A stretch of 64,000 nt of DNA from Enterobacter cloacae subsp. cloacae ATCC 13047 (GTDB taxonomy: Bacteria > Pseudomonadota > Gammaproteobacteria > Enterobacterales > Enterobacteriaceae): contig NC_014121.1 of NCBI RefSeq assembly GCF_000025565.1, forward strand, positions 4,178,216 through 4,242,215, written 5' to 3'. Positions 30,341 through 42,307 of the stretch are shown piece by piece. Within the stretch, counting starts at the first letter, position 1. Each line of letters begins with the position of its first letter. The notes under the pieces are model-generated. The model was not told where the DNA came from. It ran no database searches and was given only the letters and a program-made list of their open reading frames with translations. The position numbers and the translations under genes are program-made.

Positions 30341-30424
30341 GCCGGGGATCGGCTTCGCCTTACCCGGCCAACAAAAGCCTGGAAACGTAGGCCCGGTAAG
30401 CGCTAGCGCCACCGGGCTTTTTTT
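30341..30424. repeat. REP doublet between queD and queE, with T-run
   Basis: Two REP units, 30341-30368 (GCCGGGG...ACCCGGC) and 30391-30417 (GCCCGGT...ACCGGGC), the second followed by seven T residues. It closely resembles the doublet after mutS at 7434-7510. It can end queD transcripts and abuts the stop codon of the convergent queE. Confidence 0.83.
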
Positions 30425-31094
30425 AGGCAATATTCAGGTATTTGTGCGTCTGCATCGACAGGCGCCAGTTACGCGCGATACAGGTTTCAATGCACAGGCG
30501 CGTGGCGTCTTCTTTCTGGCTGATAGGCTGCAGCGCAATCACGCGCTGTTTTTCGTCCGTCAGCGTCGCCAGCAGTTCATCCAGCGCTTCGATATCACGT
30601 ACTCGCCCTACCGGGTGTTTAATCTCATCAGCACGTTCCAGCGCCTGAGACAGTACGTCGTAGCCGCCGCGCATGTTTACTTTAGGCGATACCGTTACCC
30701 ATGTGGTGTGGGAGCAGCGCACTTCATGCGTGCCGCTGGTTTCAATCTGGCAACTGTAACCGTTCTTTTCGAGCAGTTCGGTCAGCGGCGTCAGATCGTG
30801 GATGCAGGGTTCGCCCCCGGTAATGACCACATGGCGCGCCGTCCAGCCCTGACGACCAATAATGGCCAGCAGATCTTCCGCGCTGCCAGCCCCCCACTTA
30901 TCGCTCTCTTTGGTTTTCGCCAGAACGCTAAACAGCGACACTTCCCGATCTGCGAGTTTATCCCACGTATGTTTGGTATCACACCAGGCACAGCCAACCG
31001 GGCATCCCTGTAAACGAATAAAAATTGCGGGAACGCCGGTAAAGTAACCCTCGCCTTGCAGGGTCTGGAACATCTCGTTAATCGGGTACTGCAT
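30423..31094 (-). CDS. queE: 7-carboxy-7-deazaguanine synthase QueE
   Basis: A 223-residue radical SAM enzyme making 7-carboxy-7-deazaguanine for queuosine. The cluster motif is the unusual spacing Cys31-x3-Cys35-x2-Cys38 (GCPVGCAWC), followed by VVITGGEPCIH and NMRGGYDVLSQALE. I chose ATG 31094 (MQYPINEMF) because it gives the E. coli length; an ATG two codons upstream (31100) is possible. In E. coli QueE also affects cell division under antimicrobial-peptide stress. Confidence 0.96.
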   Translation of the reverse strand: MQYPINEMFQTLQGEGYFTGVPAIFIRLQGCPVGCAWCDTKHTWDKLADREVSLFSVLAKTKESDKWGAGSAEDLLAIIGRQGWTARHVVITGGEPCIHDLTPLTELLEKNGYSCQIETSGTHEVRCSHTTWVTVSPKVNMRGGYDVLSQALERADEIKHPVGRVRDIEALDELLATLTDEKQRVIALQPISQKEDATRLCIETCIARNWRLSMQTHKYLNIA

Positions 31095-31148
31095 AGTCAT
31101 CTCAGTTAAGGGGATAAACGATAAGTATCGCAGATCCCCGTGAGATGG

Positions 31149-31856
31149 TCATGCTCGATCGGTGCTTTGCGCGTCAATTGCCGCCATAAAGCGTTCCGTA
31201 ATCTGCTGCGGGCGGGTGATTGCCCCGCCCACCACCACCATATGCGCCCCCAACGCCAGACATCTGGCGGCGCGTTCCGGGGTGTCCACGTTACCTTCGG
31301 CCACCACCGGTACCGTGACGGCTGCCAGTACCGCTTTCAGAAACTGACAGTCATCATCGGGTAAGGCGTGGCCGACGGTCTGCGCGGTGTAGCCGTAAAG
31401 CGTGGTCCCGACACAATCAAACCCCAGCGCCTGCGCCGTGACGGCCTCATCAACAGTGGCTATATCAGCCATAAGCAGCACCGAGGGATAACGGGTACGA
31501 ATGCGCGTAACCAGCATTGCCAGAGATTCCCCGCCAGGCCGCGCCCTGTCGGTCGCATCAAGCGCAATGATCGCCGGGGAGACGGTCATCAGTTCATCCA
31601 CCTCTTTCATCGTTGCGGTGATAAACACCTCGCTGTCGGGGTACTCCCGCTTGATGATGCCAATAACCGGCAGCGTAACCTGCTCTTTGATCGCCTCAAT
31701 ATCCACCACGCTGTTGGCACGGATGGCCGCAGCCCCTCCCTGACGCGCCGCCAGCGCCATCCGCGACATAATAAACGGGCTATGCAACGGTTCGTTCTCA
31801 AGCGCCTGACAGGAGACGACCAGTCTTCCCTTCAGGGTATCCAGTACAGTTTTCAT
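31149..31856 (-). CDS. NanE-type N-acetylmannosamine-6-phosphate 2-epimerase
   Basis: A 235-residue TIM-barrel enzyme of the NanE family, with conserved segments [18 protein letters not shown] (catalytic-lysine strand), [11 protein letters not shown] and [11 protein letters not shown]. It converts ManNAc-6-phosphate to GlcNAc-6-phosphate. It overlaps by one base with the PTS transporter gene upstream, so both are made together. No sialate lyase or ManNAc kinase is adjacent, which suggests the sugar enters already phosphorylated through the PTS. The genome may hold a separate nan operon; hence no firm symbol. Confidence 0.88.
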   Translation of the reverse strand: MKTVLDTLKGRLVVSCQALENEPLHSPFIMSRMALAARQGGAAAIRANSVVDIEAIKEQVTLPVIGIIKREYPDSEVFITATMKEVDELMTVSPAIIALDATDRARPGGESLAMLVTRIRTRYPSVLLMADIATVDEAVTAQALGFDCVGTTLYGYTAQTVGHALPDDDCQFLKAVLAAVTVPVVAEGNVDTPERAARCLALGAHMVVVGGAITRPQQITERFMAAIDAQSTDRA

Positions 31857-33415
31857 TACGATAAGATCTCTTCCACTTCGTTTTTGATAATCGTGACATG
31901 CGGACCATAAATGACCTGAACGCCATTCCCGCGCACAATCACGCCGCGCGCACCGGTGGCTTTCAGCGCCGCGTCATTCACTTTGCTACCGTCTTTAACC
32001 GTGACGCGAAGACGCGTGGCGCAGCAGTCCACCTCTTCCAGATTGTCTTTTCCGCCCAGTCCGGCGATCACCGCACTTGCGCGTTCGCTCTGGACTAAAG
32101 TCACGTCATTGGCCACCGCCTCCTTTTCCCGACCCGGCGTGGCAAAATCAAAGCGATTAATCAGATAGCGGAACGTGAAGTAGTAGAGGAAGAACCACGG
32201 TACGCCCACCAGCGGCACTAACATCCAGTGGGTTTTGGCCTCCCCCTGCAAAATGCCGAACAGCACAAAGTCGATAAAACCGCCGGAGAAGGTCTGCCCA
32301 ATGGTGATATGTAAAATATGCGCGAGCATAAACGCCAGCCCGTCAAAAAATGCGTGAATGACGTACAGCACCGGCGCGATAAACAGGAAGGAGAACTCGA
32401 TGGGCTCGGTGATCCCCGTAAGGAAGGAGGTTAATGCCGCTGAAAGCAACAACCCCGCGACGCGTTTTTTGTTCTCCGGTTTAGCCGTGTGATACATCGC
32501 AAGGCAGGCCCCGAGCAAACCAAACATCATCGTGATAAAGCGCCCGGACATGAAGCGCGACGTTCCTTCATAAAACTGGCGCGTCGTGGGATCGGCCAGC
32601 TGAGCGAAGAAGATCCGCTGCGTACCTTCAACCAGTTGCCCGTTGACAATCTCGCTGCCGCCAAGCGCGGTGGTCCAGAACGGAAGGTAGAAGATGTGGT
32701 GTAAACCGAACGGGCCCAGCATGCGCAAAATGAAGCCGTACAGCAGTGTTCCCAGATAACCGGTCGCATCCACCAGCCCGCCCAGACCAAAGATCAGCTT
32801 CTGGAAATGTGGCCAGACTACGGTCATTAAGGCTCCGACCAGGATCGCAGCCAGTGAGCTGATAATCGGCACAAAGCGTGACCCGCCAAAGAATCCCAGA
32901 AATTGTGGCAGCGCGATCTTATTAAACCGATGATGCAGCGCGCAGGTCACAAGACCAATGACCACCCCACCAAATACGCCGGTCTCCAGCGTCTGGATCC
33001 CCAGCGTCATGCCTTGCCCGACCGCCCCCGGATTCTCGTGCGCCAGTTTTCCGGTGAGGATCAGCAGTGCGTTAATGGTGGCATTCATGACCAGAAACGC
33101 GAGTAACGCCGCCAGCCCTGCCGTACCTTTATCATTTTTTGCCAGCCCGACGGCAACCCCAACGGCAAACAGCACCGACAGATTCGCGAACACAATCGAA
33201 CCGGCGCTGCTCATGATGGTGAAAATAGCCTGTAACCAGTCCACATCTAAAAACGGATATGCCGTAAGCGTATTGGGATTCGATAACGCGCCGCCTATCC
33301 CCAGCAGCAGACCCGCCGCAGGCAGTACGGCGATGGGCAACATAAAGGATTTGCCAAAGCGCTGCGCTTTTTCAAACCATCCGCCGGACGAAGCACCACT
33401 GAACATTTGCATCAT
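31856..33415 (-). CDS. PTS transporter EIICB, glucose/GlcNAc family
   Basis: A 519-residue fusion. The EIIC part (residues ~15-400) has about ten membrane spans and the family motif [12 protein letters not shown]. The EIIB part is C-terminal, with the phosphorylatable Cys465 in DCCATRLRV. No EIIA domain is present, so it must borrow one, probably Crr. It is followed by a NanE epimerase and faces an RpiR regulator, so the likely substrate is N-acetylmannosamine or a related amino sugar; this is inference. A ribosome site AAGGGG lies before tandem ATGs at 33415 and 33412. Confidence 0.88.
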   Translation of the reverse strand: MMQMFSGASSGGWFEKAQRFGKSFMLPIAVLPAAGLLLGIGGALSNPNTLTAYPFLDVDWLQAIFTIMSSAGSIVFANLSVLFAVGVAVGLAKNDKGTAGLAALLAFLVMNATINALLILTGKLAHENPGAVGQGMTLGIQTLETGVFGGVVIGLVTCALHHRFNKIALPQFLGFFGGSRFVPIISSLAAILVGALMTVVWPHFQKLIFGLGGLVDATGYLGTLLYGFILRMLGPFGLHHIFYLPFWTTALGGSEIVNGQLVEGTQRIFFAQLADPTTRQFYEGTSRFMSGRFITMMFGLLGACLAMYHTAKPENKKRVAGLLLSAALTSFLTGITEPIEFSFLFIAPVLYVIHAFFDGLAFMLAHILHITIGQTFSGGFIDFVLFGILQGEAKTHWMLVPLVGVPWFFLYYFTFRYLINRFDFATPGREKEAVANDVTLVQSERASAVIAGLGGKDNLEEVDCCATRLRVTVKDGSKVNDAALKATGARGVIVRGNGVQVIYGPHVTIIKNEVEEILS

Positions 33416-33439
33416 TTTTTCATCCCCTTAGTTAACGAT

Positions 33440-33482
33440 GAAAATTTTTACCATAATTATATTTAATAGTGAAAATTACCAT
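33440..33482. promoter_or_regulatory. Candidate RpiR operator: paired direct repeats
   Basis: Two direct repeats, GAAAATTTTTACCAT (33440-33454) and GAAAATTACCAT (33471-33482), lie 25-67 bp upstream of the PTS gene in the divergent region shared with the RpiR gene. They are spaced about three helical turns apart, as expected for a dimer or tetramer of an SIS-domain regulator. The assignment is inference. Confidence 0.45.
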
Positions 33483-33581
33483 CAGAAACCAGGACGACGA
33501 TCATACTTTTTCGAAATGACTGGCATCCCTGCCCCGCTTTCCGCCACACTAGGACGCAGAGAAACGCATTAAGGATCTAGC

Positions 33582-34406
33582 ATGTCAGACCATGAAAACC
33601 TGCTGCTGAAGCTGCGCCAGGAGGCTTCCGGGTACAGCCCCACGCAAAAAAAACTGGGAGAGTTTGTTCTCAACGATCCGGCCCGGGTGCTCTACCTGAC
33701 GATCACCGAACTGGCACGGGAGAGCCACACCAGTGAAGCCAGCGTGACGCGTCTTTGCCGGACGCTCGGCTGCAAAGGCTATAACGAATTCAAGATGGCA
33801 CTGGCGCTGGATATTCAGCAGGGTCAGCCCGCACGCGTGGCCGGGGACGAAATTGATAACGTCGTCGATGAGTCTGTTCAGGCGCTGCAGGATACCGCCA
33901 GACTGCTCGACAGAGCACTGCTGGAAAAGGCCGCTCAGGCGCTGCATCAGGCGCAAGCCGTACAAATATATGGGGTGGCCGCCAGCGCGATCCTCGGTGA
34001 GTATTTACATTACAAACTGTTGCGACTCGGCAAACCTGCACAGCTTTTTAGCGATATGCATCGTGCGGCCATGAATGCAGCAACGCTTTCAGAAGGGACG
34101 CTGGTGGTGGCCATTTCCAGTTCCGGTTCAACGCGGGATTTGCTCCATGTCGTAAAACTTGCACGCAAACGCGGCGTTAAGGTGTTATCCCTTAGCAATA
34201 CGCCCCGCAGCCCGCTGGCTTCGCTTAGCGATATGCAGCTGGTCGCCGCAAAACCGGAAGGGCCACTCAGCGCAGGCGCGCTCAATGCTAAAGTGGGCGT
34301 AATGTTACTGGTTGAGTTACTTACAACTTCCCTGATTGCGATTGATAGCCATTACGGTGAGGTTAGCCAGCAAACCGCGAGTGCAACGCTGCCTTTATTA
34401 CTCTAA
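33582..34406 (+). CDS. RpiR/MurR-family regulator (HTH plus SIS domain)
   Basis: A 274-residue protein: N-terminal RpiR helix-turn-helix (residues ~1-77, with TITELARESHTSEASVTRLCRTLGCKGY) and a SIS sugar-phosphate-binding domain (about 125-260, with VVAISSSGSTRDLLHVV). Such regulators sense phosphosugars. It is divergent from the PTS-nanE operon, which it probably controls with a ManNAc-6-P or GlcNAc-6-P type effector. The ATG follows AAGGATCTAGC. Confidence 0.88.
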   Translation: MSDHENLLLKLRQEASGYSPTQKKLGEFVLNDPARVLYLTITELARESHTSEASVTRLCRTLGCKGYNEFKMALALDIQQGQPARVAGDEIDNVVDESVQALQDTARLLDRALLEKAAQALHQAQAVQIYGVAASAILGEYLHYKLLRLGKPAQLFSDMHRAAMNAATLSEGTLVVAISSSGSTRDLLHVVKLARKRGVKVLSLSNTPRSPLASLSDMQLVAAKPEGPLSAGALNAKVGVMLLVELLTTSLIAIDSHYGEVSQQTASATLPLLL

Positions 34407-34768
34407 AACCCTTTGCAGGCTAAATAAAATAGCCTGCATGGCGTGATGTCGATTCCATTTAAGTGCTGATACGGTTATTTCGTGCGCGGCATAATGGTGT
34501 AACAAATTATTTTATTTATTACATATTCAATGAGTGTTAAAAGCAATAAAATCGCACAAATAACAAAATAAAATCAGTTAGTTAAAATTATTTGATTTAT
34601 AAATTGAATTTTTCTCACTCCGCTAGTGTCCAATATTTCCACCTGAATTCCTTACCTTAAAATAAGCTTAAGACGCCGTCAGCTTTGCTATTTTTCTATT
34701 TAAATGCCGTTTACTTTTGCCTGCCTACAATCCGCCTCATCAATCATTATGAGACGGTATAGATTAAT
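34407..34768. other. AT-rich leader upstream of SDR gene
   Basis: About 362 bp. At the left is a perfect 9-bp hairpin TGCAGGCTA (34414-34422) / TAGCCTGCA (34430-34438) just after the rpiR-type gene, without a T-run. The middle (about 34500-34620) is very AT-rich, much more so than the surroundings, as in H-NS-bound DNA. Near the right end CTCAT (34736-34740) / ATGAG (34749-34753) forms an inverted repeat 16 bp before the SDR start codon. No ORF is convincing. Confidence 0.5.
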
Positions 34769-35872
34769 ATGTTATTTATTACAGGCGTGACTGGTTTTCT
34801 GGGCGGTGCAGTACTTGAAAAAATACTGACCAGCAATAGTTCAGTAAAATTACTGCTGCTTGCGCGCGCCAGTGACCCGCAACAAGGGCTGGAACGCGTG
34901 CGGGACAACATGCGTAAATTCAAGGTTTCAGAGGAGACGCTGGCCGCGTTGAGTGAGGAGAATATCCTTATCGGCGATCTCAGCCAGCCGGAGGGATTCC
35001 TGAACGACCCGCGTCTGGAACAAGTGACGCATGTTCTTAACTGCGCGGCCGTCGCGTCATTTGGTAACAATCCGCTGATCTGGAAAGTGAATGTGGAAGG
35101 GACGCTGGCGCTCGCCAGACGCATGAACCAGGTTGCCGGTTTACAGCGCTTTCTGCATGTGGGAACAGCCATGTCGTGCACGCCGGAGCAGGATTCGCTG
35201 GTCGCCGAAAGCGCGGAGTTCAGAGAAAACGCCGAGCATCTGGTGGAATATACGTATTCGAAATCCACCATTGAACAACTGATGCGCCAGCACTGTCCCA
35301 ACCTGCCGCTGCTCATCGCCCGTCCGTCCATCGTGGTCGGCCATACCCGTCATGGCTGTACGCCGTCGAGCAGTATTTTCTGGGTCTTCAGCATGGGGCT
35401 AATGCTGCAAAAATTCATGTGCTCAATGGAAGACAAAATAGATGTCGTCCCGGTGGATTACTGCGCCGATGCGCTGCTGATGTTGCTTAACAGCACTGCG
35501 CAGCCGGGAGAAGTGGTACATATTTCTGCCGGAGAAGAGAACAGCGTACGCTTTGCGGATATTGATAATGCGATGGCACAGGCGCTGGAGAAAGCCCCGG
35601 TCGGTGATAAGTATGCCCAGGTAAGTTACGAAACGCTGGTCAGAATGCGCCGTGAGCTGAAGGATATTTTTGGCCCCTGCAACGAACGGCTGATGCTGAG
35701 AGCAATGCGCTTGTACGGGGCCTTTGCCACACTGAATGTACGTTTCAGCAACGACAAGCTGCTCAGTATGGGCATGCCTAAACCGCCGCGTTTTACGGAC
35801 TATATTGCCCGCTGCGTACAAACTACCCGGGGGTTGAGCATCCCGGAGCAAATGGCGGTTGATTTCAAATAA
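34769..35872 (+). CDS. Fatty acyl-CoA reductase-like SDR (NAD_binding_4 type)
   Basis: A 367-residue extended short-chain dehydrogenase. The NAD(P) loop TGVTGFLGGAVL (residues 5-16) has the TGxTGFLG form typical of fatty acyl-CoA or thioester reductases ('male sterility' domain), and the active-site pair Tyr161/Lys165 is in YTYSK. The RPSIVVGHTRHG segment after it is also family-like. It would act on a lipid-like or thioester substrate in the cytoplasm, but the true substrate is unknown. It stands alone between rpiR-type and eno genes, has a weak ribosome site and an AT-rich promoter region, and is absent from the E. coli locus. These signs suggest horizontal gain. Confidence 0.75.
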   Translation: MLFITGVTGFLGGAVLEKILTSNSSVKLLLLARASDPQQGLERVRDNMRKFKVSEETLAALSEENILIGDLSQPEGFLNDPRLEQVTHVLNCAAVASFGNNPLIWKVNVEGTLALARRMNQVAGLQRFLHVGTAMSCTPEQDSLVAESAEFRENAEHLVEYTYSKSTIEQLMRQHCPNLPLLIARPSIVVGHTRHGCTPSSSIFWVFSMGLMLQKFMCSMEDKIDVVPVDYCADALLMLLNSTAQPGEVVHISAGEENSVRFADIDNAMAQALEKAPVGDKYAQVSYETLVRMRRELKDIFGPCNERLMLRAMRLYGAFATLNVRFSNDKLLSMGMPKPPRFTDYIARCVQTTRGLSIPEQMAVDFK

Positions 35873-35873
35873 C

Positions 35874-35909
35874 CAAAAAAAATGCCAGTCTTTCGACTGG
35901 CATTTTCAT
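35874..35909. terminator. Bidirectional terminator between SDR gene and eno
   Basis: Stem AATGCCAGTC (35881-35890) / GACTGGCATT (35895-35904) with loop TTTC, preceded by a run of A residues and followed by a T-rich stretch. It ends both the rightward SDR gene and the leftward eno. Confidence 0.9.
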
Positions 35910-35925
35910 TTTAAGGCTTAAGCAA

Positions 35926-37296
<1,371 letters not shown>

Positions 37297-37305
37297 CTAA
37301 CTTTT

Positions 37306-38958
<1,653 letters not shown>

Positions 38959-39166
38959 TTAGGGTGAAACGATGGAATAACCAGGACGGGAAAGTAGTAT
39001 ACCCGAACACGGCGAGCGCCACAAACTTTCATTCTCCGTCTCCATTCCAGGCCATGACAAACATAAGGAGTGAGAAAATAGCCCCTTTTGGGTAAATGTT
39101 TTTGACGCAAATCAAGCGCTTGTCATTTAAAAAATCACACAAATTGCGCTTGATCGCAAAATTCCG

Positions 39167-39958
39167 TTAGAGATCAGATTCCTGGCGTTTTACTTCCTGC
39201 CAGACTTCTTCCATCACATCGAGGTCAATTCCGGTCATTTCCAGGCCGCGCGAGGCCACAATGCGCTCGACTTCGCGAAAGCGTCGTTCGAACTTAAGGT
39301 TGGCTTTTTGCAGGGCCGTTTCCGCTTTTACACCCAGGTGGCGCGAAAGGTTGACGGTGGCAAACAGCAAATCGCCCATCTCTTCTTCAAGCTTTGCTTC
39401 ATCCACCACGGCCTGCTGCGCTTCGTGCATCACTTCGTCGATTTCTTCATGGACTTTGTCCAGTACCGGGCCAAGCGAGTGCCAGTCAAACCCTACTGCC
39501 GAGCAGCGTTTTTGGATCTTATGGGCACGCATCAGGGCGGGCAGACCCAGCGGGATGTCATCCAGCGCGGAGTGTTGGGATTTTTCAGCCCGCTCGGCGC
39601 TTTTAATCTGCTCCCAGCGCGCCAGCACTTCCGCGCTGTTGCCCGCCGTGGCATCGCCAAAGATATGCGGATGGCGGCGCTCAAGCTTGTCGCTAATGGC
39701 GGCGCAGATATCGTTAAAATTAAAACGTCCCTCTTCCTGCGCCATCTGCGCATAGAACACCACCTGGAACAGCAGGTCACCGAGTTCGCCGCGCAGGTCG
39801 TCAAAGTCCTCACGTGAAATGGCGTCCAGTACTTCATAGGTCTCTTCGAGGGTGTACGGGGCGATAGTCGCGAAAGTCTGCTCTTTATCCCACGGGCAGC
39901 CGTTTTCCGGGTCGCGCAGGCGTTTCATGATGCCGAGCAGGCGGTCGATTTGAGTCAT
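39167..39958 (-). CDS. mazG: Nucleoside triphosphate pyrophosphohydrolase MazG
   Basis: A 263-residue protein with two tandem MazG domains. The N-terminal one has CPWDKEQTFATI, TLEETYEVLDAI and LRGELGDLLFQVVF; the C-terminal one has KVHEEIDEV and EEMGDLLFATVNL. It hydrolyses (d)NTPs to monophosphates and in E. coli lowers ppGpp. In E. coli the mazEF toxin-antitoxin genes lie between relA and mazG; here only a 66-nt gap with a REP unit remains. Confidence 0.97.
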   Translation of the reverse strand: MTQIDRLLGIMKRLRDPENGCPWDKEQTFATIAPYTLEETYEVLDAISREDFDDLRGELGDLLFQVVFYAQMAQEEGRFNFNDICAAISDKLERRHPHIFGDATAGNSAEVLARWEQIKSAERAEKSQHSALDDIPLGLPALMRAHKIQKRCSAVGFDWHSLGPVLDKVHEEIDEVMHEAQQAVVDEAKLEEEMGDLLFATVNLSRHLGVKAETALQKANLKFERRFREVERIVASRGLEMTGIDLDVMEEVWQEVKRQESDL

Positions 39959-39980
39959 AGTTCTGTCCTGATGAAAAAAT

Positions 39981-40008
39981 GCCGGGTGGCAGCGTTGCCT
40001 TACCCGGC
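39981..40008. repeat. Single REP unit between relA and mazG
   Basis: GCCGGGT...ACCCGGC palindrome of 28 bp filling most of the 66-nt relA-mazG gap, where E. coli has mazEF. Confidence 0.8.
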
Positions 40009-40024
40009 TTACAGAAGAGGATGT

Positions 40025-42256
40025 TTAACCGCCGTGGAGACGACGCGCGTCAATCACATCCGGGACCTGGTTCAGTTTGCCAAGCACGCGGCCCAGCACC
40101 TGCAGGTTGTAGATTTCGATTGTCATATCGATGGTGGCAAGCTGCTCGCGGGTATCGCTGCGGCTGGCAACGCCCAGCACGTTGACCTTCTCATTGGCAA
40201 GAATGGTCGTAATGTCGCGCAGCAGACCGCTGCGGTCGTTGGCGGTGACGCGCACCACCAGCGAGTAGCCGGCAGAGTAGCTTTCACCCCAGACGGCTTC
40301 AACGATGCGTTCCGGCGCATGCGACTGCAGCTCAGCAAGCTGGTCACAGTCTGAGCGGTGAATCGAAATCCCGCGCCCCTGGGTGATAAAGCCGACGATG
40401 TCGTCCCCCGGGATAGGCTGGCAGCAGCGGGCGATATGGTGCATCAGATTGCCGACGCCTTCCACCACCACGCGGCCATTGTCTTTGCTGCGCTGCTGCG
40501 GGGCGTAGGTTTTCTGCTGCAGCTGTTTCAGCGCCGCCGCATCCTGCTCTGCCGCACTTGGCTTGTTGAACTGCGCCTGCAGGAAATTCACCATCTGGTT
40601 GAGACGAATATCGCCGCCGCCAATGGCCGCTAACAGCTCATCGAGCTCATTAAAGTTGTAACGCGGCAGCAGGAACTTCTCCGCCTCTTTCAGGCTGATG
40701 CCTATATGCTCCAGCTCGTCATCCAGGATCTGGCGACCGGCAAGGATGTTCTTGTCACGATCCTGTTTACGGAACCAGGCGTGAATTTTGGAGCGTCCGC
40801 GGCTGGTGGTGACATACCCCAGGTTCGGGTTCAGCCAGTCACGGCTCGGGTTTGGCTGCTTCTGGGTGATGATTTCAATCTGATCGCCCATCTGCAGCTG
40901 GTAGGTGAACGGCACAATGCGCCCGCCGATTTTCGCGCCAATGCAGCGGTGCCCGACATCGCTGTGGATGTGATAGGCAAAGTCGAGCGGCGTTGACCCG
41001 GCAGGCAGGTCGACAACGTCCCCTTTCGGCGTAAAGACGTACACCCGGTCGTCGAAGACCTGGCTGCGCACTTCGTCGAGCATCTCGCCGGAGTCGGCCA
41101 TCTCTTCTTGCCACGCAATCAGCTTACGCAGCCAGGCAATGCGGTCTTCGTGACCGGTGCGCGCTCCGCCCGAGGTGCCCTCTTTGTATTTCCAGTGCGC
41201 GGCGACACCCAGCTCGGCGTCTTCATGCATCTGTTTGGTACGGATCTGAATTTCAACCGTTTTACCGCCGGGGCCCAGCACCACGGTATGAATAGACTGG
41301 TAGCCGTTAGGTTTCGGGTTGGCGACATAGTCATCGAACTCATCCGGCAGATGGCGGAAGTGCGTGTGCACGATCCCCAGTGCGGCGTAGCAGTCCTGCA
41401 GACGCTCCGCCACAATACGCACGGCACGCACGTCGAACAGCTCGTCAAAGGCGAGGTGTTTCTTCTGCATTTTGCGCCAGATGCTGTAGATATGCTTTGG
41501 CCGACCGTACACTTCGGCACGGACGTTCTCTTCCTTCATCGACTGGCGCAACCCGCTGACAAATTCTTCAATATAGTGTTCGCGGTCGATACGGCGCTCA
41601 TGCAGCAGTTTCGCTATGCGCTTATATTCCGCCGGGTGCAGATAACGGAAGCAGTAGTCTTCCAGCTCCCATTTGAGCTGACCAATGCCTAAGCGGTTCG
41701 CCAGCGGCGCATAAATGTTTGTACACTCTTTGGCGGCGAGTACGCGCTCATCTTCCGGCGCGTCCTTCACTTCACGCAGGTGGGCGATACGCTCGGCAAG
41801 CTTGATCACCACGCAGCGGAAATCATCCACCATGGCCAGCAGCATCCGGCGAACGTTATCGACCTGTTCAGAGGAGACGGAATCGGTGTGCGCGGCTTTG
41901 AGCTGACGAATGGCCGCCATATCGCGGACACCGTGGATCAGCGCCACGACCGATTTTCCGACGCTTTCACGCAGCACGTCTTCCGTGACGACGTCCGCAT
42001 CGGCAAGCGGGAACAGAAGCGCGGCCTGCAGCGTTTCGATATCCATATTGAGCATGGATAAGATTTCGACCATCTCCACGCCGCGCCACAGCAGCAGCTC
42101 GGCGTCCGGATGCCCCAGCGTGGTGCGCTGACAATAGGCCCAGGTTTCGGTTAAGCGTTCACACGACTGCTGGCTGGAAATTCCCAGACTTGCGATCCAT
42201 TTTTGAGGGTCAAACTCACCAGCTTTATTAAGATGTGCACTTCTTACCGCAACCAT
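40025..42256 (-). CDS. relA: GTP pyrophosphokinase RelA
   Basis: A 743-residue (p)ppGpp synthetase of the stringent response, activated by uncharged tRNA on ribosomes. The N-terminal hydrolase domain is degenerate: the usual HD is replaced by Phe82-Pro83 in LLFPLADADVV, so it is synthetase-only. The synthetase domain starts near YGRPKHIYSIWRKM (250-263) and contains PKPNGYQSIHT. TGS (VYVFTPKGDVVDLPAG), zinc-finger-like and C-terminal ACT domains follow. It lies downstream of rlmD, as in E. coli. Confidence 0.99.
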   Translation of the reverse strand: MVAVRSAHLNKAGEFDPQKWIASLGISSQQSCERLTETWAYCQRTTLGHPDAELLLWRGVEMVEILSMLNMDIETLQAALLFPLADADVVTEDVLRESVGKSVVALIHGVRDMAAIRQLKAAHTDSVSSEQVDNVRRMLLAMVDDFRCVVIKLAERIAHLREVKDAPEDERVLAAKECTNIYAPLANRLGIGQLKWELEDYCFRYLHPAEYKRIAKLLHERRIDREHYIEEFVSGLRQSMKEENVRAEVYGRPKHIYSIWRKMQKKHLAFDELFDVRAVRIVAERLQDCYAALGIVHTHFRHLPDEFDDYVANPKPNGYQSIHTVVLGPGGKTVEIQIRTKQMHEDAELGVAAHWKYKEGTSGGARTGHEDRIAWLRKLIAWQEEMADSGEMLDEVRSQVFDDRVYVFTPKGDVVDLPAGSTPLDFAYHIHSDVGHRCIGAKIGGRIVPFTYQLQMGDQIEIITQKQPNPSRDWLNPNLGYVTTSRGRSKIHAWFRKQDRDKNILAGRQILDDELEHIGISLKEAEKFLLPRYNFNELDELLAAIGGGDIRLNQMVNFLQAQFNKPSAAEQDAAALKQLQQKTYAPQQRSKDNGRVVVEGVGNLMHHIARCCQPIPGDDIVGFITQGRGISIHRSDCDQLAELQSHAPERIVEAVWGESYSAGYSLVVRVTANDRSGLLRDITTILANEKVNVLGVASRSDTREQLATIDMTIEIYNLQVLGRVLGKLNQVPDVIDARRLHGG

Positions 42257-42307
42257 CGTCCTCTCCTTTAGGGACCAGGGCCTGTCGAAGTCGACAAGCC
42301 AAACTAA

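Noticed and set aside
34414-34438. Hairpin after the rpiR-type gene as an intrinsic terminator
   Set aside because: The stem is perfect, but no T-run follows on either side, so I list it only as part of the leader region.
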